In this document: positions 1 through 6,284 of the stretch, piece after piece | Numbering within the stretch: the first letter of the stretch is position 1 | Layout: every line of letters begins with the position of its first letter | Source of the DNA: JAAYFT01 sp041655755 | GTDB taxonomy: Bacteria; Bacillota; Clostridia; Tissierellales; Tissierellaceae | Reading direction: 5' to 3' | Length of the DNA: 20,366 nt | Assembly: GCA_041655755.1 (NCBI GenBank) | Contig: JBBAEY010000040.1 | Coordinates: forward strand, 1-20,366 | Position numbers and translations under genes: made by a program | Notes under the pieces: generated by a model | Told to the model about the DNA's origin: nothing | Database searches by the model: none | What the model saw: the letters and a program-made list of their open reading frames with translations, nothing else

Positions 1-140
1 GGCTGGTGGAAATGATTGAACTTCAGGGGCATCCTTGGTTTATTGGGGTGCAGTTTCATCCGGAATTTAAATCTAGACCTACCAATGCCCACCCACTATT
101 TAGGGAGTTTGTCAGGGCAGCATCGAGGTTTGATGCATAA
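1..140 (+). CDS. pyrG: CTP synthase, C-terminal end (partial, runs off the left edge)
   Basis: Only the last 46 codons are present (reading frame begins at base 3, stop TAA at 138-140). They encode the tail of the class I glutamine amidotransferase domain. The motif VQFHPEFKSRP carries the His and Glu of the Cys-His-Glu glutaminase triad, and the following segment PTNAHPLFREFV is the usual CTP synthase ending. The enzyme makes CTP from UTP, ATP and glutamine in the cytoplasm. The identification rests on this short but characteristic segment. The next gene has its own promoter-like sequence, so it is probably not part of a pyrG operon. Confidence 0.9.
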   Translation, partial: LVEMIELQGHPWFIGVQFHPEFKSRPTNAHPLFREFVRAASRFDA

Positions 141-143
141 AAT

Positions 144-173
144 TTGCAAAAGATTGCAAAACTATTGGTAAAA
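144..173 (+). repeat. Three helically phased TTGCAAAA-type repeats
   Basis: TTGCAAAA occurs at 144-151 and again at 154-161, followed by a degenerate third copy TTGGTAAAA at 165-173. The spacing of 10 and 11 bases puts them on one face of the helix, and the last copy overlaps the putative -35 box of the downstream lipoprotein gene. This is the layout expected for a regulator binding site. No regulator is identified. Confidence 0.4.
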
Positions 174-194
174 TTGTCCTATTTGTAATATAAT
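165..194 (+). promoter_or_regulatory. Putative sigma-A promoter of the FMN-binding lipoprotein gene
   Basis: A perfect -10 box TATAAT lies at 189-194, with TTGGTA at 165-170 as a weaker -35 box and an 18-base spacer. It is in the 100-base gap after pyrG. Transcription would start near base 200, about 40 bases ahead of the ATG at 241, which is preceded by GGAGG at 231-235. Confidence 0.55.
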
Positions 195-240
195 TACATT
201 TAAACCTTTATGTGTTTAATTTATAGGAGAGGAGGAGAAA

Positions 241-600
241 ATGGTGAAGAAGAACTTACTAATATTTGTATTGGTAATTGCTATGACCCTAACCTTAGCT
301 GGCTGTGGCGGTGAAAAGGCACCAGAGGCTCCTACATATACAGATGGAGTATATGAAGGCACTGGAGAAGGCAAGAATGGGGAGATTACAGTTTCAGTAG
401 AAGTGAAAGATGGCAAGATTGCATCTGTAGATATCCTATCCCATGACGAGACTGATGGTATCAGTGATCCTGCAAGGGAGCAAGTACCAGCTAGCATAGT
501 TGAAAAGAACTCAACAGAAGTAGATACTGTATCTGGTGCTACTCTTACTAGTGAAGGTATCATAGAAGCTGTAAACGAGGCATTAGAAAAAGCACAATAA
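241..600 (+). CDS. FMN-binding domain lipoprotein
   Basis: A 119-residue exported lipoprotein. It has a basic N terminus, a hydrophobic stretch (residues 5-18) and a lipobox LAGC with the lipidated cysteine at position 22. After a short Pro/Ala linker, residues about 35-117 form a single FMN-binding (FMN_bind) domain. Near its end is SGATLTS, the motif in which ApbE covalently attaches FMN to threonine (here Thr-101) in proteins such as NqrC and RnfG. The likely job is one-electron transfer at the outer face of the membrane, but the partner is not encoded in the window: I see no ApbE, Rnf or NADH dehydrogenase gene. The gene appears monocistronic, with its own promoter and a strong hairpin 9 bases after the stop. 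Family assignment is firm; physiological role is inference. Confidence 0.85.
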   Translation: MVKKNLLIFVLVIAMTLTLAGCGGEKAPEAPTYTDGVYEGTGEGKNGEITVSVEVKDGKIASVDILSHDETDGISDPAREQVPASIVEKNSTEVDTVSGATLTSEGIIEAVNEALEKAQ

Positions 601-608
601 TTAATGAA

Positions 609-640
609 TAGAGGGCTAACCTGTTTGGGTTAGCCCTCTA
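609..640. terminator. Bidirectional terminator between convergent genes
   Basis: A perfect 13-bp inverted repeat (TAGAGGGCTAACC at 609-621 and its complement at 628-640) encloses a 6-base loop. It sits between the stop of the lipoprotein gene (600) and the stop of the leftward permease gene (644). Both sides are AT-rich rather than having a clean U tract, but the position and stem strength fit a terminator shared by both transcripts. Confidence 0.8.
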
Positions 641-643
641 TAA

Positions 644-1945
644 TTATTCTGTTCTGATAGCCTCTAGGGCAGATAAATTCATGGCACGTCTAGCAGGGAA
701 GTAGCCCGATATTATACCTATGAGGGCCGAGAATGCCATGGCTGCAAATACTAGCCATATGGGTATGATAGATATCTTACTTGCACCATAGGCACCTAGT
801 GCTTCCCCAAATTTCATACTGAACTTATTTACTAAAAATGATAGTGAGTAGGATACTCCTACACCAAATACTCCCCCTAGGAGGCCAATCAATGCCGATT
901 CAAATAAGAACAACCTTTTGATATCTCCAAGAGAAGCTCCTATGACCTTCATGACTCCAATCTCCTTGGTTCTTTCATAGATGCTCATGACCATGGTGTT
1001 TGTAATGCCGATTGCTGCAACAAGCAAGGACACTGCACCTATACCGCCGAGGACGGCCTGAATCATTCCGGCTTGTTTTTTTGTGTATTCCAATTGGTCG
1101 TTGAGGCTGTATGCTTCGTATCCCATGTCTTTAATGCCTTCTTGAACATCTTGGACATTTTTGATGTCGTTGACCTTTACATTGACTCTATCGTATCCAG
1201 TTTGCCTATTGGCACCAGATTGGGGCCTTTGCCCTTCAGCCTTTTCCCTATCCTTAACCATTTTTTGAAGTTCTGTAATTGGCATATATATTCCATAGCT
1301 TGTTTCCCAATCTCCCTCTGCTAGTACTCCTACGGTTTTTATCTTATACTCCTTATAATTGGGTTTTTTCTCACCGGGCATAGACCAGCCATAGCTGGGG
1401 TCCAGTGTGATGCTCATCCTGTCTTTCATTAAATTTACGTTAATCTCTCTCCATACCCTTGCCTTTGGGTCCCGGAAATTGTATTCCATGCTGCTGCCAA
1501 ATACAACATGGAGACTATCTGTACTGTTTAACAACCTGCCCTCTGCAATTTCAAATCCGAAGGCCTCCATAGAGGCTGGGTCTATACCCCTGATTGGAGC
1601 ATTTGCTACATTTCGTCCATTGATTATGGCACCATAAGTTTCAAGCATGGGACTGACAGCGGCTACATTTGTCAGCAGTTTAAAGGATTCAACTGCCTTG
1701 TCATCTAGTTCAGGTATTTCCTTGCCAGGCATAGGCTCTCCCCAGCCTTTGTGTACATTTATTGTAGTCAAGTCTCCCCACTGGGCTATCTGCTCTTCAA
1801 AAAACTTGCTCAATCCAAACCCCAGGCTAAGCATTACGATTATGGCACTGGCACCGATAATGACCCCTAGAACTGTAAGAAATGTCCTTAATTTCCTTCT
1901 CCACAGGTTTTTTATTCCCATTCGAAATAAGTCTATGTTACTCAT
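644..1945 (-). CDS. MacB/FtsX-type ABC transporter permease
   Basis: A 433-residue membrane protein. A first transmembrane segment (about residues 21-42, TFLTVLGVIIGASAIIVML) is followed by a large extracytoplasmic MacB_PCD-like domain (about 45-290). Three more membrane segments follow (about 295-318, 345-370 and 394-414). The cytoplasmic loop ERTKEIGVMKVIGAS is the hallmark of the FtsX-like permease domain that touches the ATPase. This topology is that of mechanotransmission-type exporters such as MacB or YknZ, which pass movement to the outside rather than simply carrying solutes through the membrane. It is the last gene of a three-gene operon and its ATG overlaps the end of the preceding gene by 8 bases. 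The substrate cannot be read from sequence; efflux of a peptide, antibiotic or lipid, or envelope stress, are all possible. Confidence 0.88.
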   Translation of the reverse strand: MSNIDLFRMGIKNLWRRKLRTFLTVLGVIIGASAIIVMLSLGFGLSKFFEEQIAQWGDLTTINVHKGWGEPMPGKEIPELDDKAVESFKLLTNVAAVSPMLETYGAIINGRNVANAPIRGIDPASMEAFGFEIAEGRLLNSTDSLHVVFGSSMEYNFRDPKARVWREINVNLMKDRMSITLDPSYGWSMPGEKKPNYKEYKIKTVGVLAEGDWETSYGIYMPITELQKMVKDREKAEGQRPQSGANRQTGYDRVNVKVNDIKNVQDVQEGIKDMGYEAYSLNDQLEYTKKQAGMIQAVLGGIGAVSLLVAAIGITNTMVMSIYERTKEIGVMKVIGASLGDIKRLFLFESALIGLLGGVFGVGVSYSLSFLVNKFSMKFGEALGAYGASKISIIPIWLVFAAMAFSALIGIISGYFPARRAMNLSALEAIRTE

Positions 1946-4034
1946 CTAGGGCCATTTCCTTTTCTCTTTTCTTCTTTTTATAGAATACTGTTCCCCCTAC
2001 TATGGCAGCCAAGGCTACTATTCCAATCCATAGCCATTTGGACTTGAATACTCCCTTTATACCACCCTGATTCATGTCCTCCATTGGAGGATGAAAGTCA
2101 CCTGGGAATTCTTCCATAGGGGGCATCTCCATTACGTCCATGGTAAAGTCTTTTCTCACTTCTTGCATTTGACCTGTGGAGTCTTCGTAGGTGAATAGTA
2201 CTGCACCAGTCAATTCACCGGGCATATCTGGTATTACCATGCCTTCAAAATATTCGCTGCTGCCACTGATAAAGTTTCCTACATAATAGCTTCCGTTTTC
2301 TGTTTGGAAATCTCCCTCTAGTTTTACCATTAGGTTGTATAGGGTCACCTTTCCTGTGTTATAGAATTCCAGTGAGACTGGCATTGGTTGCCCAAGCATG
2401 GCTCCAGGGTAGATGGTTAGTTCACTGGTTTCTAGTTTTGATTGCTGTACTACTGGGACCCCTATTCGCTCCTGATCCTCTAGGGGATTGCCCTCATTGT
2501 CTTCGTATTCAAAATTTGCAAGTATTGTATGGGTCTTTGCTAGGGCGTCCGGTACTGTAAACATGGTGATAGCCTTTTCTACCCTGCCCTTGGGAGGAAT
2601 ACTGTCTATATAGAAGGTATTGGAGCTGTCTACAGGTGTAAATACGGATCCTCCCGCACTTGGGCTGTCGGGATTTGTGCCACCGGCCTCTGCTGTTAGG
2701 AAAATTTTAATATTCTTAACAGTCTTGCTGCTGTTGGTATTGTAGAAGGATAGCTTCATTTCAAAATTTTCCCCTGCCTTGACTAACTGGGGTTCAAATA
2801 CGTATTTGTCAATGATTAACTTGGGCTTTCCCTTAGATGGGTCTCCGCCGCCATCTATGTAGGCTCCCACATATTGATTGAGAACTGGTCTTTTTTCACC
2901 GTCAAGATTAAGGTCATCTTCATATTCCACTGTGATGCTAATGGGGTAATTCTTGGATATGGCTTCTGTTGTGGGTGAAAATACAAATTCTAGGCTTTCA
3001 GATGAATTAGGGCCTATGCTATTTATTCTTTTAATATTTGTAGTCTTTGGAACTATGCTGGAGTCTCCGCTATCGGCCTTGACCAAGATATTCTTTGCAT
3101 CTATGCCACCATTGTTTCTCAGGTCAAATTTTATGGTAAAATCCTGATTAGAACTTATTGTACCGCTAGGCGATACTATTTTTTCCATTACTAGGTTTGA
3201 ACTTTGGTCGCTGGCACCACCCACATCTAGGAAGATACTTTGGCTTTCTTCTATTCCACCATAGGAGAAGGTAACTTTAAGCTCATGGGCACCTTTTTTT
3301 ATGTTATTGGCTGCTGTAACATTAAAGTTGACATATGATACCGAACCGCCATTGACCTTTTTTATATATTGCGAATCAGAGCCTGTGGAAACATAGAACC
3401 CTCCATTGTTATTTAATCCACTCAACTTTACAGAGATATCTTGAGCTTCTACGGTTCCCTTGTTTTCAAACAGAACACTTAATTTTGATTCTTGTCCAGG
3501 TGTTATTATAGTAGGTTCAGTTACGGTTTTTGTAATTATTAATTTAGGCTGTACTGATTTGTTTGATACCTTTACATAAATAGTTGGACTAATAGAATCC
3601 TTGATTTTTTGTGCAGGATCCTCTGCATAAGAAGTAAATATATAGTTAATATCCAATGGTATTGGGTATGAACCAGGTTTTGCAGTTGGAGATACGTCCA
3701 CTTCAAATTTAACTGTCTTTTTTGAGCCTTTAGATATACTTCCAACTGGAATTGCATTTGTCAAGTTATTCAAGGTAAAAGGGCTGTCATTTCCAAAAGC
3801 AGGTGTGACGATAATATCTGTCGCTGTATAGCCATTGTTTTTCAAGTCGAATTCTACCGAAATTTTTGAGCCGGCATTTACCTCTGGAATGATTGTATCC
3901 TCTATTACCAAAGACGGCATATAATATGAAGAATGATTGTTTTTGTCAACTGCTGATGCCCCTGATATCTTTGGGTTTAAGGCTAGAGTTGTAATCAATA
4001 ATACTGCTAAAAAAATACTTAAATGTTTCCTCAT
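1938..4034 (-). CDS. Exported protein with five Ig-like (CARDB/NEW3-type, COG1361-like) repeats and a C-terminal membrane anchor
   Basis: This 698-residue protein has an N-terminal signal sequence (residues 1-27). Five repeated beta-sandwich units follow, at roughly 41-133, 164-260, 281-375, 404-516 and 537-620. Each unit opens with a segment such as KLIITKTVTEP or KLIIDKYVFEP and contains the phrase F(D/E)xxNxG, as in FDLKNNG, FENKGTV, FDLRNNG and FYNTGKV. This is typical of COG1361/CARDB-like adhesion or scaffold domains. A Met/Pro/Glu-rich linker (about 630-660) leads to one transmembrane helix (WLWIGIVALAAIVGGTVFY) and a KKKKREKE cytoplasmic tail. The gene lies between the ATPase and permease genes: its ATG directly follows the ATPase stop codon, and its end overlaps the permease start. 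It probably forms the extracellular part of the exporter, in the place where MacAB-type systems have an HlyD-like adaptor. That role is inference. Confidence 0.75.
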   Translation of the reverse strand: MRKHLSIFLAVLLITTLALNPKISGASAVDKNNHSSYYMPSLVIEDTIIPEVNAGSKISVEFDLKNNGYTATDIIVTPAFGNDSPFTLNNLTNAIPVGSISKGSKKTVKFEVDVSPTAKPGSYPIPLDINYIFTSYAEDPAQKIKDSISPTIYVKVSNKSVQPKLIITKTVTEPTIITPGQESKLSVLFENKGTVEAQDISVKLSGLNNNGGFYVSTGSDSQYIKKVNGGSVSYVNFNVTAANNIKKGAHELKVTFSYGGIEESQSIFLDVGGASDQSSNLVMEKIVSPSGTISSNQDFTIKFDLRNNGGIDAKNILVKADSGDSSIVPKTTNIKRINSIGPNSSESLEFVFSPTTEAISKNYPISITVEYEDDLNLDGEKRPVLNQYVGAYIDGGGDPSKGKPKLIIDKYVFEPQLVKAGENFEMKLSFYNTNSSKTVKNIKIFLTAEAGGTNPDSPSAGGSVFTPVDSSNTFYIDSIPPKGRVEKAITMFTVPDALAKTHTILANFEYEDNEGNPLEDQERIGVPVVQQSKLETSELTIYPGAMLGQPMPVSLEFYNTGKVTLYNLMVKLEGDFQTENGSYYVGNFISGSSEYFEGMVIPDMPGELTGAVLFTYEDSTGQMQEVRKDFTMDVMEMPPMEEFPGDFHPPMEDMNQGGIKGVFKSKWLWIGIVALAAIVGGTVFYKKKKREKEMALDE

Positions 4035-4748
4035 CTAATTTGCTTCCCCCTTTATAATGTTTTGATTTTCTTCAACCTTCTCAATATTTCCATCCCTTAG
4101 ATATACAATTCTGTGACCGTACACAGAGATTTCCATATCGTGAGTGACTATGATAAGTGTTTGGTTTGATTCATAGGCCATTCCTGTAATTAAATCCATG
4201 ATTTCCAAAGTAGTTTTAGTATCCAAGTTTCCAGTGGGTTCATCGGCAAATACAATCTTTGGAGTACCTACGAATGCCCTGGCAATACTAACCCTTTGCT
4301 GTTGTCCACCACTCATTTCAGAGGGCTTATGGTGCAATCTCTTTCCCAGCCCTACGTCGGCCAGCATCTTCTTGGCCATCTTATCCCTTTTTGCCTTGGG
4401 TACCCTCTGAAAGGTAAGGCCTAGGCTAACATTTTCCAGGGCAGATAGGGTTGGTATTAAATTATAGGATTGAAATACGAAGCCTACATTTTTTTGACGG
4501 AACTTAGTCACATCTCTTTCGTTCATTTTATGAATGGGATAATTGCCAATGAATATTTCACCCCTAGTTGGCTTTTCCAGGCCTGCCATCATATTGAGCA
4601 AGGTGGATTTGCCGGAACCAGAGGTACCCAGTAAACATATAAATTCTTCTTTTTCTATTGAAAGGCTTATATCATTGAGTGCAATAATCTTTTCATCACC
4701 CATCCTGTAAACTTTTCTTAGGTTTTTGAGTCTTATCAATTCTTCCAA
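4035..4748 (-). CDS. ABC transporter ATPase of the LolD/MacB type
   Basis: A 237-residue ATPase with all catalytic motifs: Walker A GTSGSGKST (residues 41-49), Q-loop Gln-93, signature SGGQQQR (146-152), Walker B IVFADE (165-170) with the DEPTGNLD extension typical of the LolD/MacB/FtsE group, and the switch histidine in IIVTHD (His-203). It powers the FtsX-type permease encoded two genes downstream. The start codon is TTG at 4746-4748. It is chosen because GGGGGTGAT (4755-4763, minus strand) sits six bases ahead of it and the protein then begins with the normal MEELIRLKNL strand. It is the first gene of the leftward operon ATPase, Ig-repeat protein, permease. A group of TGTAA half-sites lies just upstream. 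Confidence 0.93.
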   Translation of the reverse strand: MEELIRLKNLRKVYRMGDEKIIALNDISLSIEKEEFICLLGTSGSGKSTLLNMMAGLEKPTRGEIFIGNYPIHKMNERDVTKFRQKNVGFVFQSYNLIPTLSALENVSLGLTFQRVPKAKRDKMAKKMLADVGLGKRLHHKPSEMSGGQQQRVSIARAFVGTPKIVFADEPTGNLDTKTTLEIMDLITGMAYESNQTLIIVTHDMEISVYGHRIVYLRDGNIEKVEENQNIIKGEAN

Positions 4749-4754
4749 AAATAA

Positions 4755-4763
4755 ATCACCCCC
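4755..4763 (-). promoter_or_regulatory. Ribosome binding site that fixes the TTG start of the ABC ATPase
   Basis: On the minus strand GGGGGTGAT lies six bases before TTG at 4748-4746. No ATG or GTG with comparable support exists nearby, so this site decides the start. Confidence 0.6.
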
Positions 4764-4772
4764 AACAACTAA

Positions 4773-4815
4773 TGTAAATATATTTTAACACATTTTTACA
4801 CTGTAAATAGTTACA
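4773..4815 (-). promoter_or_regulatory. Candidate operator cluster upstream of the ABC exporter operon
   Basis: Four TGTAA/TTACA half-sites are packed here: TGTAAA (4773-4778), TTTACA (4795-4800), TGTAAA (4802-4807) and TTACA (4811-4815). They form two overlapping dyads, TTTACA-C-TGTAAA and TGTAA-N4-TTACA. On the minus strand the TTTACA next to a TATATT or TAAAAT sequence could be the operon promoter, with a less-than-ideal spacer, so a repressor bound here would block it. GntR- and MarR-like repressors commonly use such dyads, but no regulator gene is nearby. Confidence 0.4.
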
Positions 4816-4830
4816 ATACGATTAAAAATC

Positions 4831-4865
4831 AATGAGCCACCGGGGACGGTTCTCGGTGGCTCATT
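4831..4865. repeat. 35-bp palindromic repeat, copy 1 (REP-like)
   Basis: Perfect 12-bp arms, AATGAGCCACCG (4831-4842) and CGGTGGCTCATT (4854-4865), enclose the 11-base loop GGGACGGTTCT. A nearly identical copy in inverted orientation lies at 5787-5821, on the other side of the deacetylase gene. This copy is in the gap between two divergent genes, where it terminates no visible transcript. That argues for a dispersed repeat rather than a dedicated terminator. Confidence 0.8.
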
Positions 4866-4928
4866 TTTCGCAATTGTGAAATCCCAGCTATTGTGATAAT
4901 ATTAAATAATTGCAGGAGCTTGTATTTA

Positions 4929-4934
4929 TATAAT
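4929..4934 (+). promoter_or_regulatory. Possible -10 box for the deacetylase gene
   Basis: TATAAT occurs 20 bases ahead of the ATG, but no convincing -35 box is found at a normal distance. The transcript leader would be very short. GGAGAG at 4944-4949 is the ribosome binding site. Confidence 0.3.
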
Positions 4935-4953
4935 AATTAATAAGGAGAGTAAG

Positions 4954-5781
4954 ATGAGAAAGACATTATTATCTATCATAATTAGCTTTGTAGTCTTAGT
5001 TTCAGGATATAATCCAGGAGCGGATCTAGATGAGATTCCCGTTTTCCTTTACCATATGGTCAAGGAGGAGTTGGAAGAAGGGGATAGCCCCCTTATGGTG
5101 GTATCGGTGGATAAGTTTGAGGAAGATTTGAGGTATTTACAGGAGAAGGGCTATACTGCCATCGATTTGCATACCCTATATGAAGCATATAATAGGCCTG
5201 GAACTGAGCTTCCCCAAAAGCCTGTCCTCATAACATTTGACGATGGATATTTAAATAATTATGAATTTGCCTATCCATTATTGGAAAGATACAATACAAG
5301 GGCAAGTATATTTATGATTGTCTGGTCCGTTGGCAGGGACAAGTTTATTTTAAATGATAAGCCAATTAACCCCCATTTTACTTGGGAGCAGGCCAAGGAA
5401 ATGCTCGACAGTGGCCTAATCGAATTTGGCTCCCATACCTTTGATTTGCACAATCCAGAGGGCCTATCCTACGGATATGAGGAAGCTTGTGGATATGGTC
5501 TAGGACCAATAAAGGGGGAGGGGGAGGAAGACTATTATAATCGGATTTACGGCGATTTAAAAAAGTCTAGGGAAATAATGGAGGAGCGACTAGGGCCAAG
5601 TGTAGGGGCTCTGGCATATCCCTACGGCTTTTATAACGATACGGTAATAGAGGCAGTAAAAAGTGCAGGTTTTCAGTTGGCCTTCATTACAGAATCTCAG
5701 GAGCCCAAGAATTCCCCCTTTGAGATCAGAAGGATTATTGTGGGCGAAAATTTAAAAATGGAAGAGATATTAGAAAAATGA
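4954..5781 (+). CDS. Exported polysaccharide deacetylase (carbohydrate esterase family 4)
   Basis: The 275-residue protein has a signal peptide or N-terminal anchor (residues 1-18; no lipobox cysteine) followed by a NodB-type CE4 domain. The catalytic motifs are all present: TFDDG (94-98, catalytic base and metal aspartates), SHTFDLH (160-166, with both metal histidines 161 and 166) and AYPYG (221-225). The segment before the first motif (VFLYHMVKEE...FEEDLRYLQEKGY) resembles PgaB/IcaB-like extracellular deacetylases. It would remove N-acetyl groups from a cell-surface glycan such as peptidoglycan or poly-N-acetylglucosamine; which one cannot be decided. The gene stands alone, transcribed away from the ABC operon, with an inverted 35-bp repeat on each side. 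Copy 2 of the repeat starts five bases after the stop and can act as its terminator. Confidence 0.88.
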   Translation: MRKTLLSIIISFVVLVSGYNPGADLDEIPVFLYHMVKEELEEGDSPLMVVSVDKFEEDLRYLQEKGYTAIDLHTLYEAYNRPGTELPQKPVLITFDDGYLNNYEFAYPLLERYNTRASIFMIVWSVGRDKFILNDKPINPHFTWEQAKEMLDSGLIEFGSHTFDLHNPEGLSYGYEEACGYGLGPIKGEGEEDYYNRIYGDLKKSREIMEERLGPSVGALAYPYGFYNDTVIEAVKSAGFQLAFITESQEPKNSPFEIRRIIVGENLKMEEILEK

Positions 5782-5786
5782 AGCAA

Positions 5787-5821
5787 AATGAGCCACCGAG
5801 AACCGTCCCCGGTGGATCATT
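5787..5821. repeat. 35-bp palindromic repeat, copy 2 (inverted relative to copy 1)
   Basis: The arms AATGAGCCACCG (5787-5798) and CGGTGGATCATT (5810-5821, one mismatch) enclose the loop AGAACCGTCCC, which is the exact reverse complement of the loop in copy 1. Across 35 bases the two copies match at 34 positions in inverted orientation. Both copies are followed on the right by TTTCG(C/G)AATTGT, so the flanks match in direct orientation while the loop is flipped. Confidence 0.8.
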
Positions 5822-5825
5822 TTTC
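5787..5825 (+). terminator. Probable terminator of the deacetylase gene (made by repeat copy 2)
   Basis: The 12-bp stem (one mismatch) is followed by a run of T residues and begins five bases after the TGA stop. It can therefore serve as a rho-independent terminator separating the deacetylase gene from the kal promoter that follows at 5830. Confidence 0.6.
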
Positions 5826-5829
5826 GGAA

Positions 5830-5858
5830 TTGTTAATTGATTAACCATATGATATAAT
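5830..5858 (+). promoter_or_regulatory. Sigma-A promoter of the kal-kce operon
   Basis: TTGTTA (5830-5835) and TATAAT (5853-5858) are separated by exactly 17 bases, and the -10 box carries the extended TGA prefix at 5850-5852. Transcription would start near 5865. That is downstream of the ATG at 5861, which excludes that ATG as the kal start. Confidence 0.75.
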
Positions 5859-5890
5859 ATATGGGAATAAGAAAAACGAGGAGGGATAGC

Positions 5891-6280
5891 GTGGATAAGG
5901 TCATGATAAGACTTAGGATGAGTACCCAGGATGCTCACTATGGTGGAAACCTAGTAGATGGAGCCAAAATGCTTGCCTTATTTGGGGATGTGGCTACGGA
6001 ATTGCTCATTAGGCAGGACGGAGATGAGGGCTTATTTGTAGCCTATGACAAGGTGGAGTTCACTGCACCTGTGTACGCAGGTGATTATATTGAGGCAGTA
6101 GGTGAAATTGTAAAGGTCGGCAACACCTCTAGAAAGATGGTATTTGAGGCGAGAAAGGTCATAGTGCCTAGGCCGGATATTGGTCCATCTGCCTGTGATG
6201 TATTGGATGAGCCGATTATTGTCTGTAGGGCAGAGGGAACCTGTGTAGTTCCCAAGGACAAGATTAGAAAAAGGGGGTAA
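5891..6280 (+). CDS. kal: 3-aminobutyryl-CoA ammonia-lyase
   Basis: A 129-residue single hot-dog-fold enzyme. The opening MIRLRMSTQDAHYGGNLVDG with the following helix (AKMLALFGD) and the segment KVEFTAPVYAGDYIEAVG are characteristic of Kal from lysine-fermenting Clostridia and Fusobacteria. It removes ammonia from L-3-aminobutyryl-CoA to give crotonyl-CoA, which then feeds butyrate formation. The start is GTG at 5891, five bases after GAGGAGGG (5878-5885); an upstream in-frame ATG at 5861 is rejected because it precedes the predicted transcript start. The stop is four bases from the start of kce, whose product supplies its substrate, so the two form an operon. The earlier pathway genes (kamA, kamDE, kdd) are not in the window. 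Confidence 0.88.
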   Translation: MDKVMIRLRMSTQDAHYGGNLVDGAKMLALFGDVATELLIRQDGDEGLFVAYDKVEFTAPVYAGDYIEAVGEIVKVGNTSRKMVFEARKVIVPRPDIGPSACDVLDEPIIVCRAEGTCVVPKDKIRKRG

Positions 6281-6284
6281 GGTA

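Noticed and set aside
4831..5821. The inverted palindromes as terminal repeats of an insertion sequence
   Set aside because: The enclosed gene is a deacetylase, not a transposase, no target-site duplication is visible, and the repeats are internally palindromic, unlike IS ends.
4831..5821. The two palindromes as remnants of a CRISPR array
   Set aside because: Only two copies, nearly 1 kb apart, in inverted orientation, with no spacers or cas genes.
5861..5890. In-frame ATG at 5861 as the start of kal
   Set aside because: It lies three bases after the -10 box and before the expected transcript start, and has no ribosome binding site. GTG 5891 follows GAGGAGGG and gives the usual N terminus.
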